Positions 26,505 to 36,048 are shown, numbered from the stretch's first letter. The stretch: DNA of 49,875 nt from Paenisporosarcina macmurdoensis (GCF_042658845.1 NZ_JBHSRI010000023.1:1-49875), one strand, 5' to 3'. Notes: generated by a model from the letters alone, not told the origin. Numbers and translations: made by a program.

Positions 26505-26935
26505 ATAAGATGCAATTTAAAAAGGTCCGCTTAAAATAGCACGTCGAGCCTGCATGAAGTAAATATCTTTGTCTTCTGAGACGAGTAAACTCAGGAGCAT
26601 ATTGGCTTCTTCGCTGTTTTGCTACATATCACTTAATGTTATATATTACTGTTCATTTTAAGTGATTGTAGTGAAAGACGACGAGAAAAACTTGTGCTCC
26701 TGCGGTTACTCGTCGCAAAGTTATTGGACGAATGACAGTTCGCCCAATAACTTTCCAGCGGGATAAGCATGTCCAGGTGAGACCCCGCAGGGAGCGTAGC
26801 GAACGAGGAGGCTCACGGACTGCCCGCGGAAAGCGTCCGCCTGTTTCTGCATCGCTACGCTAGCTTCGAAACATGAAAAGACGTTGTAACGAAAATCAAC
26901 AATATATTGTAAGAGAGCCTTTTATTTAAAAGAAC
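26505..26935 (+). repeat. Structured GC-rich intergenic element
   Basis: This 430-bp gap has no open frame. It is full of inverted repeats: GACGAGTAAACTCAGGAGCA (26580-26599) against 26695-26714 with two mismatches; AAAGTTATTGG against CCAATAACTTT (26717-26753); GTCC..GTGAG against CTCAC..GGAC around 26772-26820; and GCGGAAAGCGTCCGC. The part from GAGACCCCGCAGGGAGCGTA through GCGGAAAGCG resembles a GC-rich intergenic repeat I associate with many Bacillaceae genomes. It could be a repeat element or a structured RNA. Confidence 0.65.
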
Positions 26936-26953
26936 GAGCGGAGGAACGTGTCA

Positions 26954-28960
26954 ATGGATAAAGTACAATTAGAAGAACGTGTAAAAGAACTAAACCAACT
27001 TTTACATGACACAGGCTACGCCTATTATGTGCTGGATCAACCGCTCGTGCCAGACGCGGTTTACGACCAATATTTACAGGAACTCATCGCAATTGAAAGT
27101 GAATTTCCTGATTTAATCTACCCGGATTCTCCTACTCAACGAGTTGGGGGTACAATCCTTCAAGGATTCAATAAAGTTGCGCACACATATCCAATGCTTA
27201 GTTTATCGAATGCATTTGGTCGAGAGGATTTAGACGACTTTGATCGACGCATTCGTGCAAGCATTGGGGATGACTTTTCCTATGTGTGCGAATTGAAAAT
27301 AGATGGCTTAGCCATTTCACTTACTTATGAAAATGGCGTCTTCGTTCGCGGAGCCACTCGTGGAGATGGTCGCGTAGGGGAAGACATTACCGAGAATTTA
27401 AAAACCATTCGTTCAATTCCATTGCGATTGAAAAAGCCGGTCACCATGGAACTTCGTGGAGAAGCTTATATGCCAAAGAAATCATTTATGGCATTAAATG
27501 AATCTCGAGTGGAACAAGAAGAAGAAAAGTTTGCGAACCCTCGAAATGCAGCAGCAGGTTCTCTGCGTCAACTGGATCCGAAAATTGCGGCAAGTCGTAA
27601 TTTAGCGATTTTCGTTTACGGCATCGGAGGAGACGGAGAAGCTTATCAACTAGATAGTCATGCAGAAGCGCTCGATTATTTAGATGAATTAGGCTTTCAA
27701 ACCAATAAAGAACGTAAAACTTGTCACTCTATTGACGAAGTGCAAGCGTATATTGAAAAGTGGACAACCAAAAGACCAGACCTGCCATATGAAATCGACG
27801 GTATTGTTATTAAAGTGAATCGTTATGTTCACCAACAAGAACTAGGATTTACAGCGAAAAGTCCACGATGGGCAACAGCTTATAAATTCCCTGCTGAAGA
27901 AGTTGTGACCACATTGCTGGATATTGAATTAACGGTAGGACGCACAGGTACATTAACGCCAACCGCTATTCTTCAACCTGTGAAAGTAGCGGGAACGACA
28001 GTGGGACGTGCTTCATTACATAATGAAGATTTGATTCGTGAAAAGGATATTCGTATTGGAGACACCGTCATCATTCGTAAAGCAGGCGACATTATACCTG
28101 AAGTCGTAGCGGTGGTCCTCGAAGCACGGAAAGAAGACTTACCTGAATATAAAATGCCAACACATTGTCCGGTTTGTGAAAGTGAACTCGTTCGAATTGA
28201 AGGGGAAGTTGCCTTGCGTTGTGTGAATCCACAATGCCCTGCTCAAATTACAGAAGGACTGATTCATTTTGTTTCGCGTAATGCGATGAATATAGATGGA
28301 CTCGGTGAAAAAGTAGTTGAGCAATTGTTCCGTGAAAGTCTGATACATGACGTTTCCGATTTGTTTACGTTGACGAAAAATCAATTAATTCAACTCGATC
28401 GTATGGGTGATAAATCGGCTACGAATTTGATTGCTGCTATTGAAGCATCGAAACAAAATTCAATGGAACGGGTATTATTCGGATTAGGGATTCGTCATGT
28501 GGGCGAGAAAGCAGCCAAAATACTGTCTGAAGAACTCGGCGATATGAAAACACTTGCCCAAGCTACTCCCGAGCAACTTATCACTATTCACGAAATTGGC
28601 GATAAAATGGCGGATTCGGTTGTTCGTTATTTTGATAATGAAGAAGTACAAGAATTAATTAAGCGCCTTGAAGATCTCGGCGTTAATTTGTCTTACACGG
28701 GCAAGAAAGTAGATCTTTCGAATCTCAATCATGTATTGACTGGTAAAACGGTTGTATTAACTGGGAAATTGGAACAATTGACACGACAAGAAGCAAAAGA
28801 GAGAATAGAACTGGTAGGCGGAACCGTCGCTGGAAGTGTTAGTAAAAAAACGGACATTGTCATCGCAGGAGAAGATGCAGGTTCAAAACTTGATAAAGCT
28901 CAGACTTTAGGAATTCCAGTATGGGATGAGAATCGTCTAATTGACGAATTAAACAAGTGA
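26954..28960 (+). CDS. ligA: NAD-dependent DNA ligase LigA
   Basis: LigA (668 aa) seals nicks in replication and repair using NAD+. The catalytic Lys115 is in CELKIDG. The N-terminal Ia domain (PDAVYDQYLQEL), the OB fold, a four-Cys zinc finger (CPVCESE..CVNPQCPAQ), helix-hairpin-helix repeats and a C-terminal BRCT domain (about 590-668) follow in order. ATG 26954 is 9 nt after GGAGG; a GTG 6 bp upstream is too close to it. The length equals that of B. subtilis LigA. The camS start follows after 16 bp. Confidence 0.97.
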   Translation: MDKVQLEERVKELNQLLHDTGYAYYVLDQPLVPDAVYDQYLQELIAIESEFPDLIYPDSPTQRVGGTILQGFNKVAHTYPMLSLSNAFGREDLDDFDRRIRASIGDDFSYVCELKIDGLAISLTYENGVFVRGATRGDGRVGEDITENLKTIRSIPLRLKKPVTMELRGEAYMPKKSFMALNESRVEQEEEKFANPRNAAAGSLRQLDPKIAASRNLAIFVYGIGGDGEAYQLDSHAEALDYLDELGFQTNKERKTCHSIDEVQAYIEKWTTKRPDLPYEIDGIVIKVNRYVHQQELGFTAKSPRWATAYKFPAEEVVTTLLDIELTVGRTGTLTPTAILQPVKVAGTTVGRASLHNEDLIREKDIRIGDTVIIRKAGDIIPEVVAVVLEARKEDLPEYKMPTHCPVCESELVRIEGEVALRCVNPQCPAQITEGLIHFVSRNAMNIDGLGEKVVEQLFRESLIHDVSDLFTLTKNQLIQLDRMGDKSATNLIAAIEASKQNSMERVLFGLGIRHVGEKAAKILSEELGDMKTLAQATPEQLITIHEIGDKMADSVVRYFDNEEVQELIKRLEDLGVNLSYTGKKVDLSNLNHVLTGKTVVLTGKLEQLTRQEAKERIELVGGTVAGSVSKKTDIVIAGEDAGSKLDKAQTLGIPVWDENRLIDELNK

Positions 28961-28976
28961 AGGAGTCCTTCCTATA

Positions 28977-30140
28977 ATGAAACGAACTAGCTGGATTCCG
29001 GCCATTATTTCTTTAGTATTAATCGCAGGTTGTGCACCAGATTTAACTAAAGATACGAAAGTTATAAATGAAGCTGAGAAAACAGAAGAAGAAACAGCAA
29101 CAATTATTCCAAGCATGCAAATTTCAAAGCAATACTATCGTACACTTTTACCATATGCACCAAGTAAAAGCAGAGGATTAATTGTTTCAAATGTGTATTC
29201 GAAATATGATGTAAAAGAAGTCGAAAGTGGCTTACTGCGTTTGTCTCAGCGAACGTTTTCAGCAGATGATTACCTTTTCCAAGAAGGACAAATGTTAGAT
29301 ACTGAGCTACTGCGTTCTTGGTTACAACGGGAAAAGGAAGTAAAGAAAGACGATAAAGATAACAAGGATAACAAAGGGCTAAATCCGTTGTTACCTGGAG
29401 ACGAAATCACAGCTGAATTAGCGAAGACAACCCCAATATATTTGTCTCATATTGTCGAACAAGATTACATGGTTAAAACGGATGACAATAAAATTAGACT
29501 TGGTGGCGTCTCCATTGGCTTAGCCATGAACTCTGTCTTTTATTACAAGGTTGGTGATTATGGCCCATATGAACAACCGATTCCACAAGCTGCTATCGAA
29601 GCAAATGGGAAAAAGATGGCCGCTGAAATCATCAAACGAATGCGTGCGATAAAAGGCCTTGAGAATGTGCCAATTACAGTAGGTCTATTTAAACAAGAAA
29701 GTCGTAACGCCATCGTACCAGGTACTTATTTTGCATACAGTGTCGCGGATGAAGGAAAAGCACTAGGCGAATGGAATAACGTAAATGAAGAATATATCAT
29801 TTTCCCACAACCCGCTTCTGAAGTTAAGTACCGTGAAGTCGGTGAGTCATTTAATAACTTTAAACAAGATGTTGAGGAGTATTTCTCCAATTATACGAGT
29901 ATCATAGGCACTGGTTTCTATCAGGAAGATCGCATAAAGAAATTAACGATTGACATTCCTATCCAGTTTTATGGAGCGGCAGAAATCGTTGGATTTACGC
30001 AATATATGACGGGATTAGTCATGGAACATTTCCCTGAATCTATGCAAGTCGAGGTAAGTGTCACTTCAATTAATGGACCGGAAGCAGTGGTCATTAAAAA
30101 AGCGGACGAAAAAGAACCATATGTGCATATTTACGACTAA
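28977..30140 (+). CDS. camS: CamS-family lipoprotein (YerH)
   Basis: A 387-residue lipoprotein with lipobox LIAGC (Cys19). The rest matches the CamS/YerH family (PYAPSKSRGLIVSN, GGVSIGLAMNSVFYY, VPITVGLFKQ). In staphylococci the processed signal peptide of CamS acts as a sex-pheromone-like peptide on enterococcal plasmids; the role of the mature protein is unclear. A charged low-complexity stretch rich in Lys, Asp and Asn sits near residue 125. It is probably cotranscribed with ligA and ends at a terminator before gatC. Confidence 0.9.
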   Translation: MKRTSWIPAIISLVLIAGCAPDLTKDTKVINEAEKTEEETATIIPSMQISKQYYRTLLPYAPSKSRGLIVSNVYSKYDVKEVESGLLRLSQRTFSADDYLFQEGQMLDTELLRSWLQREKEVKKDDKDNKDNKGLNPLLPGDEITAELAKTTPIYLSHIVEQDYMVKTDDNKIRLGGVSIGLAMNSVFYYKVGDYGPYEQPIPQAAIEANGKKMAAEIIKRMRAIKGLENVPITVGLFKQESRNAIVPGTYFAYSVADEGKALGEWNNVNEEYIIFPQPASEVKYREVGESFNNFKQDVEEYFSNYTSIIGTGFYQEDRIKKLTIDIPIQFYGAAEIVGFTQYMTGLVMEHFPESMQVEVSVTSINGPEAVVIKKADEKEPYVHIYD

Positions 30141-30210
30141 TGTTAGTCAAACTTGTATTAGCAGTGCGAGTTGATGTTAAAGACTTATAACTTGATACAA
30201 AATTGCCACA

Positions 30211-30249
30211 AGAATAGGGATAGCTTCACTGCTGTCCCTATTCTTTTAG
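30211..30249 (+). terminator. Terminator after camS
   Basis: A 14-bp stem (30211-30224 with 30231-30244, one G-U pair) is followed by TTTTAG. Confidence 0.85.
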
Positions 30250-30300
30250 TATGAAAAATGATATGATATTCCGTATGATTGTGAATTCGGAGGTGTAAAA

Positions 30301-30591
30301 ATGGCGAATATATCAAAAGAAGAAGTAAAGCACGTTGCCCATTTAGCGCGTCTTTCTATTACAGACGAAGAAGCTGAAAAGTTTGCTGGCCAACTTGCGG
30401 CAATTACAAATTTTGCTGAGCAGTTAAATGAATTAGATACAACTAATGTTTTACCAACTACTCATGTCTTACCACTCGTAAATGTTATGCGTGAAGACAA
30501 GGCTGTCCCAGGACTTGACCGTGATAAAATGATGAAAAACGTTCGTGAGCAAGAAGACGGCCAAGTAAAAGTACCATCAATCTTAGACTGA
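30301..30591 (+). CDS. gatC: Glu-tRNA(Gln) amidotransferase subunit C
   Basis: GatC (96 aa) is the small subunit that wraps around GatA and stabilises the amidotransferase. The VKHVAHLARLSITDEEAEKF start and NVMREDKAVPGL are typical. ATG 30301 follows GGAGGTG. It leads the gatCAB operon, which makes Gln-tRNA(Gln) by transamidation. Confidence 0.96.
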   Translation: MANISKEEVKHVAHLARLSITDEEAEKFAGQLAAITNFAEQLNELDTTNVLPTTHVLPLVNVMREDKAVPGLDRDKMMKNVREQEDGQVKVPSILD

Positions 30592-30615
30592 TTTTGACGT
30601 AAGGAGGGACTTCCC

Positions 30616-32085
30616 ATGACATTATTTAACCATTCATCAAGTGAACTTCAAGCAATGATACATAACAAAGAAACGTCCATTGCTGATTTAACTGCTGAAG
30701 CATATAACCGTATAGAAGCATTAGACGGCGATGTGAAAGCCTTTTTAGCTTTGAATAAAGAACAAGCTATGAAACAAGCCGAAGAAATGGATCAAGTGCC
30801 TGTTTCTGAACGTGGACCTTTATTTGGATTGCCTATCGGCGTAAAAGACAACATTGTTACCGAGGGTTTAGAAACAACAAGTGGTTCTAAAATCTTGCAA
30901 GGATTTAACCCGATTTATGATGCAACGGTTGTTCGCAAACTTCGCGAAGCCGGGTTGATTACAATCGGTAAATTGAATATGGATGAATTCGCTATGGGTT
31001 CATCAACTGAAAACTCAGCTTACAAAATCACGCGTAACCCGTGGGATTTAGACCGCGTTCCAGGTGGATCATCAGGTGGCTCTGCAGCTTCAGTAGCAGC
31101 AGGAGAAGTACCATTTTCACTAGGATCTGATACGGGTGGATCTATTCGTCAACCTGCATCTTTCTGTGGTGTTGTTGGGATGAAACCAACTTATGGTCGT
31201 GTATCTCGTTTTGGATTGGTGGCTTTCGCGTCATCTCTTGATCAAATCGGACCGATTACACGCAATGTAAGAGACAATGCACTTCTACTTGAAGCAATTT
31301 CAGGTGTCGATGAACACGATACAACATCTGCAAACGTAGATGTACCAAGCTTTGTGGAGTCATTAACTGGAGACATTAAAGGTCTTCGCATCGGTGTTCC
31401 TAAAGAATATTTAGGAGACGGTGTTGGCGCAGCTGCTAAACAATCAGTATTAGACGCGTTAAAAGTATTAGAATCTCTTGGCGCAACATGGGAAGAAGTA
31501 TCTCTTCCACACTCTAAATACGGCTTAGCAACTTACTATTTACTATCTTCTTCTGAGGCATCTTCAAACTTAGCTCGTTTTGATGGAATTCGTTATGGTT
31601 TCCGTGCAGAAAATGTGGAATCATTGATGGATTTATACAAAGAAACACGCGCTCAAGGCTTTGGAGACGAAGTAAAACGTCGCATCATGCTAGGAACATT
31701 TGCATTGAGTGCAGGTTCTTACGATGCCTACTATAAAAAAGCACAGCAAGTTCGTACATTAATAAAGCAAGATTTTGATCAAGTATTTGAAAAATACGAT
31801 GTCATTATTGGACCGACAACGCCAACTCCAGCATTTAAAGTGGGCGAGAAAAACGAAGATCCATTAACGATGTATGCAAATGATATTTTAACAATCCCTG
31901 TAAACTTAGCGGGTGTACCTGGAATTTCGATTCCATGTGGATTCTCTGAAGGAATGCCACTTGGCTTACAAATTATCGGGAAACACTTTGATGAAGCAAC
32001 GATTTACCGCGTAGCTCATGCATTTGAGCAAGCAACAAGCTTCCATAAAGAAACTCCTCAAATATGGGAGGGAGCAAAATCATGA
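30616..32085 (+). CDS. gatA: Glu-tRNA(Gln) amidotransferase subunit A
   Basis: GatA (489 aa) is the glutaminase, an amidase-signature enzyme. The Ser-cisSer-Lys triad is visible as Lys77 (IGVKDNI), Ser152 (PGGSSGGS) and Ser176 (SDTGGSIRQP). The positions differ by two from the S. aureus enzyme. Ammonia it releases is passed to GatB. The stop overlaps the gatB start by ATGA. Confidence 0.97.
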   Translation: MTLFNHSSSELQAMIHNKETSIADLTAEAYNRIEALDGDVKAFLALNKEQAMKQAEEMDQVPVSERGPLFGLPIGVKDNIVTEGLETTSGSKILQGFNPIYDATVVRKLREAGLITIGKLNMDEFAMGSSTENSAYKITRNPWDLDRVPGGSSGGSAASVAAGEVPFSLGSDTGGSIRQPASFCGVVGMKPTYGRVSRFGLVAFASSLDQIGPITRNVRDNALLLEAISGVDEHDTTSANVDVPSFVESLTGDIKGLRIGVPKEYLGDGVGAAAKQSVLDALKVLESLGATWEEVSLPHSKYGLATYYLLSSSEASSNLARFDGIRYGFRAENVESLMDLYKETRAQGFGDEVKRRIMLGTFALSAGSYDAYYKKAQQVRTLIKQDFDQVFEKYDVIIGPTTPTPAFKVGEKNEDPLTMYANDILTIPVNLAGVPGISIPCGFSEGMPLGLQIIGKHFDEATIYRVAHAFEQATSFHKETPQIWEGAKS

Positions 32086-33512
32086 ACTTTGAAACAGTCA
32101 TTGGTTTAGAAATTCACGTAGAGTTGAAAACAGATTCAAAAATGTTTTCACCATCACCAAACCATTTCGGTGCAGAACCAAATACAAATACACATGTAAT
32201 TGACCTTGGTTACCCAGGGGTGTTACCTGTTGTTAATAAAACGGCAATAGATTTCGGGATGAAAGCTGCTATGGCATTGAACTGTGAAATTTCGACACAT
32301 ACGAAATTTGACCGCAAAAACTACTTCTACCCAGATAATCCAAAAGCGTACCAAATTTCTCAATTCGATCAACCAATCGGTGAACATGGTTGGGTTGAAA
32401 TCGAAGTGGATGGCTACAAAAAACGCATTGGTATTACGCGTTTACACTTAGAAGAAGATGCTGGTAAATTGTCACATACGGATAAAGGCTATTCTCTTGT
32501 TGACTATAACCGTCAAGGAACACCATTAATCGAAATCGTGTCCGAACCAGATATTCGCACACCAGCTGAAGCTTATGCGTACTTGGAAAAAGTTAAATCA
32601 ATTATCCAGTACACAGGTGTTTCCGATTGTAAAATGGAAGAAGGCTCACTTCGTTGTGACGCTAATATTTCATTACGTCCATACGGTCAAGAACAATTCG
32701 GTACAAAAGCAGAATTGAAAAACTTGAACTCGTTTAACTACGTACGTCGTGGCCTAGAACACGAAGAGATTCGCCAAGCTGAAGTATTGCTTGCAGGTGG
32801 AGAAATCTTACAAGAAACTCGTCGTTTTGATGAGTCGACAGGCAAGACATTGTTAATGCGCATTAAAGAAGGATCAGACGATTACCGATACTTCCCAGAA
32901 CCAGACTTAGTTGATCTAGTGATTGACCAAGCATGGATGGATCGTATCCGCGAAGAAATCCCTGAACTTCCAGACGCACGTAAACAACGTTACGTTGAAG
33001 AATTAGGCTTGCCATCATATGATGCAATGGTCTTAACTTTAACGAAAGAAATGTCCGATTTCTTCGAAGCAACAATTGCTTTAGGTGCTGATACGAAACT
33101 TGCATCGAACTGGATGATGGGTGAAGTTTCTGCCTACTTAAATGTTGATCAAAAAGAATTACATGACACAAACCTAACTCCAGAAGGATTAGCAGGCATG
33201 ATCAAGCTAATCAGTGATGGAACGATTTCATCGAAAATCGCGAAAAAAGTATTCAAAGAGCTTGCTGACAATGGTGGAACAGCTGAACAAGTCGTGAAAG
33301 ATAAAGGCTTAGTTCAAATTTCAGACGAAGGCGCCCTTCGTGACATCGTTACAAAAACTCTTGATGCGAATCCGCAATCTATCGAAGATTTCAAAAACGG
33401 TAAAGACCGTGCAATCGGCTTCCTAGTCGGTCAAATCATGAAAGCAACAAAAGGCCAAGCAAACCCACCGCTTGTAAACAAAATTCTACTAGACGAAATG
33501 TCAAAACGATAA
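32082..33512 (+). CDS. gatB: Asp/Glu-tRNA amidotransferase subunit B
   Basis: GatB (476 aa) phosphorylates and amidates the glutamyl (or aspartyl) group on mischarged tRNA. The signature GLEIHVELKT at the N-terminus, FDRKNYFYPDNPKAYQISQ, the LRCDANIS segment and the C-terminal YqeY-like helical domain are present. ATG 32082 follows GGGAGGGAG and overlaps the gatA stop; a frame extension to 32064 has no ribosome site. Confidence 0.97.
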   Translation: MNFETVIGLEIHVELKTDSKMFSPSPNHFGAEPNTNTHVIDLGYPGVLPVVNKTAIDFGMKAAMALNCEISTHTKFDRKNYFYPDNPKAYQISQFDQPIGEHGWVEIEVDGYKKRIGITRLHLEEDAGKLSHTDKGYSLVDYNRQGTPLIEIVSEPDIRTPAEAYAYLEKVKSIIQYTGVSDCKMEEGSLRCDANISLRPYGQEQFGTKAELKNLNSFNYVRRGLEHEEIRQAEVLLAGGEILQETRRFDESTGKTLLMRIKEGSDDYRYFPEPDLVDLVIDQAWMDRIREEIPELPDARKQRYVEELGLPSYDAMVLTLTKEMSDFFEATIALGADTKLASNWMMGEVSAYLNVDQKELHDTNLTPEGLAGMIKLISDGTISSKIAKKVFKELADNGGTAEQVVKDKGLVQISDEGALRDIVTKTLDANPQSIEDFKNGKDRAIGFLVGQIMKATKGQANPPLVNKILLDEMSKR

Positions 33513-33521
33513 ACTTGAAAG

Positions 33522-33557
33522 AAGCGACTCCATGCAGTGATGGGAGTCGCTTTTTTT
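33522..33557 (+). terminator. Terminator of gatCAB
   Basis: AAGCGACTC with CAT pairs with ATG and GAGTCGCTT (one bulged G), followed by seven T's. Confidence 0.9.
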
Positions 33558-33581
33558 GATTAGATGGAGTGAGAGAAGGAT

Positions 33582-33655
33582 TGAGTGGTTCTTGTGAGTA
33601 GTAGTTTGTTGCAGTGAGTAGCAGTTAGAAGCAAGTGAGTGTAGTGTCTCACCTA
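33582..33655 (+). repeat. Possible degenerate 21-bp array after gatB
   Basis: TGAGTAG, TGAGTAG and TGAGTGT at 33595, 33615 and 33636 are spaced 20 and 21 bp, with TGAGTGG at 33582. The position just after a terminator matches the other arrays, but only three in-phase units are visible and the core is short. Confidence 0.35.
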
Positions 33656-33950
33656 GTTAACTTGCAATTGAACCGTGTATGAGCGATAAATCAAAAACCA
33701 GCCAGTAATCCAGTCTCACTCACAAGATAGGCGAAACAAAATCTTAAATTGCTTACTTCCATTGGGGGGACTATTTGATTATAAACTCATGTCGAAAAAG
33801 GATTTATTTCCTGGGGAATATTTGTCGAATCAACTCTCAAACTAGAAAAATAGAAAGAAAGTCACTATTTAGGTGCACGTGATTCGAGAATTTTTAAGAA
33901 TGCTTGTATTTTTTCGATATATGCTCGACGAAAAAGCATCTCTAATTAAT
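33656..33950. other. Unexplained non-coding stretch
   Basis: About 300 bp between the gatB tail and the ktrB terminator contain no frame with a ribosome site and no clear RNA motif. A run GGGGGGA at about 33763 and the pair TTCGATATATGCTCGACGAA are the only notable words. Confidence 0.4.
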
Positions 33951-33955
33951 ACACA

Positions 33956-33984
33956 AAAGCCTCTCAATAAACTCGAGAGGCTTT
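33956..33984 (-). terminator. Terminator of the ktr gene
   Basis: AAAGCCTCTC and GAGAGGCTTT (33956-33965 with 33975-33984) form a perfect 10-bp stem just past the stop of the minus-strand gene, with TTTTG after it on that strand. Confidence 0.8.
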
Positions 33985-33990
33985 CCTAAA

Positions 33991-35319
33991 TCATCCTGTA
34001 AATACTTGATCGTATGGGTAGCGATAGTTTACTTTTTTCGGTTTCATTAATAAGAAGAACAAGGTAAGTGGTCCGATTCGTCCTACGAACATGACCATAC
34101 TAAGTAATACTTCGCCTAAGTCGCTTAGTTGAGCGGTAATTCCCATCGACAATCCGACTGTGCCGAATGCGGACACGACTTCGAATGCGAGAGGCAAGAA
34201 TGGGATTTTTTCTGTGACGGTTAACATAAAGATAAATCCAATGACGACCAATAAACTAATGGTGGTTATGGCGAGTGAACGAATGACTGTATCGAGACGA
34301 ATGGAGCGACCGAACAAATCGGGTTCTCCTCGTTGTCGCAAGAAGGCCACTGTAGCTAGAATAACAATCATAAAGGTGGTTAATTTTATTCCTGACGCAG
34401 TCGATGCACTACCTGCCCCAATAAACATAAGCAACATGGTAAACATTATTGTTGGATCTTCTAGCAGGCCAGTATTTACTGAGTTGAATCCAGCCGTACG
34501 AGGTGTGACACCTTGGAAATAGGCAGTCATAATTTTCTCGTATAAAGGCATATTACCCAAGGTGGCAGGATTTCCGTACTCTAATAAGAAAATCGTGAGA
34601 GCGGCTACGACGTTAATGATAAGTGTACCGACAATCATCATTTTCGTGTGAAGTGACCATTGTCTAAATGAATTCTTTTGATAAATGTCTATAACAACCG
34701 TGAAACCAAGGCCACCTAAAATGAAAAGTCCAGATAATACAATGTTGACGATGGGATCACCAGAGAAGCCGATTAAGTTATCGGGAAATAATGCAAACCC
34801 GGCATTATTGAAGGCAGAAATAACATGGAAGATACTTAAATATAGAGCCTCTTGTAAGCCGAATTTTGGTAACCAATGAAGCGTTAAGATAATAGCAGCA
34901 ATAATTTGCACCGTTAAAACAAATGTTAAAATTAATTTCACGAGTTTTACAATTCCACCAACAGAGTTTTGATTAAAAGATTCTTGTAAGTAAATGCGGT
35001 TTTGAAGGCCAATTCTTTTGCCAAGGACAATTAATAATGCTACGGCAAATGTCATTAAGCCAATACCGCCACATTGGATAAGAAACATTAAGACAACTTC
35101 GCCAAATACGGTTAACGTAGTCCCAGGATCAAAAACACTGAGTCCTGTCACGGTCGTTGCAGAGGTAGCAACAAACAAAGCATCCGTCCAGGATATAGGT
35201 GTTGTTGTGGCGAAAGGGAGCTTTAAACAAAGAGTTCCCATGAATATTAAAAACAAAAAACTTCCTGCTATTAAAAGAGGAGGAGAAATTTTAAAGCTTT
35301 TCTTTTTGATGTTACGCAT
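33991..35319 (-). CDS. ktrB: Ktr potassium channel membrane subunit (KtrB/KtrD)
   Basis: A 442-residue integral membrane protein of the TrkH/KtrB family for K+ uptake. The four pore-loop glycines that line the filter are visible in TVTGLSVF, NNAGFALF, RTAGFNSV and FGTVGLSMG, each between hydrophobic helices. No regulatory subunit gene (KtrA/KtrC) lies nearby, as for ktrD in B. subtilis, so the regulator must be elsewhere; KtrB and KtrD cannot be told apart here. ATG 35319 follows AGGAAG. A good sigma-A promoter is present upstream. Confidence 0.9.
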   Translation of the reverse strand: MRNIKKKSFKISPPLLIAGSFLFLIFMGTLCLKLPFATTTPISWTDALFVATSATTVTGLSVFDPGTTLTVFGEVVLMFLIQCGGIGLMTFAVALLIVLGKRIGLQNRIYLQESFNQNSVGGIVKLVKLILTFVLTVQIIAAIILTLHWLPKFGLQEALYLSIFHVISAFNNAGFALFPDNLIGFSGDPIVNIVLSGLFILGGLGFTVVIDIYQKNSFRQWSLHTKMMIVGTLIINVVAALTIFLLEYGNPATLGNMPLYEKIMTAYFQGVTPRTAGFNSVNTGLLEDPTIMFTMLLMFIGAGSASTASGIKLTTFMIVILATVAFLRQRGEPDLFGRSIRLDTVIRSLAITTISLLVVIGFIFMLTVTEKIPFLPLAFEVVSAFGTVGLSMGITAQLSDLGEVLLSMVMFVGRIGPLTLFFLLMKPKKVNYRYPYDQVFTG

Positions 35320-35359
35320 CCAGACACTTCCTAAATTTTAGAATCCAAAATAATAGCTA

Positions 35360-35388
35360 ACTCTATGCTTCTTTAATTAAACTGTCAA
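35360..35388 (-). promoter_or_regulatory. Sigma-A promoter of the ktr gene
   Basis: On the minus strand TTGACA (35388-35383) and TAGAGT (35365-35360) are 17 bp apart, about 40 bp upstream of the start codon. Confidence 0.65.
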
Positions 35389-35449
35389 CAAGAAATTTGA
35401 TTCCTTTGTATGAACCGAGTAAACTAATTTGAAAGGAGGAGATGACTCA

Positions 35450-36019
35450 ATGAAAACTGAACAACAATACTTTGAGGAAGCAATTTCTCTGCAAGAATAT
35501 ATGGATAAAATGGAAAGTCACAAAGACAATAGCCAACTAATATATGATCAATTTCATGTCCCTCAAGACGATGAATTTATTACTTTATTGAAAGAAAAAG
35601 CACCACACATTTTAGCTATTACTGAAGATTGGTGTGGCGATGCCATGTTGAATAACTCGATTTTACGTCGTGTTGCGGAAGCGGCAGATATAGAAGTTCG
35701 GGTCGTTTACCGAGACCAGAACTTAGAATTAATGGACCGCTACTTAACTAATGGAGGGCGTTCCATACCAGTATATTTATTAATGAGTCCAGATGGTCAT
35801 GTCATTTCAAGATGGGGTCCACGTGCTCCGAAATTACAAGAATATATCCTAGAACTCCGCAATGATCTACCGGCTTCAGATGACCCTACATTTACTGACA
35901 AGCGCACTGCATTTATTGAGAAAGTAACTGCGGAGTATATTTCTACTCCGGAATACTGGTTGTGGGTTTATGAAGACATTCGTAGAGAATTTACAGCGGA
36001 GCTACAAAAACAGTCATAA
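35450..36019 (+). CDS. Thioredoxin-like protein with a single active-site Cys
   Basis: A 189-residue cytosolic protein of the Bacillus thioredoxin-family type (Thioredoxin_9-like). The active-site position reads EDWCGDAM, so the second Cys of the CxxC motif is replaced and only one Cys remains. The cis-Pro loop is GGRSIPVYLL. A C-terminal helical extension (about 140-189) is rich in Glu, Trp and Tyr. It cannot act as a classical dithiol reductant; a bacilliredoxin-like or binding role is possible. ATG 35450 follows AAAGGAGGAG. Confidence 0.75.
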   Translation: MKTEQQYFEEAISLQEYMDKMESHKDNSQLIYDQFHVPQDDEFITLLKEKAPHILAITEDWCGDAMLNNSILRRVAEAADIEVRVVYRDQNLELMDRYLTNGGRSIPVYLLMSPDGHVISRWGPRAPKLQEYILELRNDLPASDDPTFTDKRTAFIEKVTAEYISTPEYWLWVYEDIRREFTAELQKQS

Positions 36020-36048
36020 TTGTTCTAAAGCTCGCATTCGTATATAAT
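36020..36048 (+). promoter_or_regulatory. Sigma-A promoter upstream of dgkB
   Basis: TTGTTC (36020-36025) and a perfect TATAAT (36043-36048) are 17 bp apart, just past the preceding stop codon. A hairpin begins only about 10 bp after the -10. Confidence 0.6.

Noticed and set aside
35320..35450. c-di-AMP (ydaO-type) riboswitch before the ktr gene
   Set aside because: Such switches often control K+ uptake genes, but the leader here is only about 30-40 nt long and lacks the conserved motifs.
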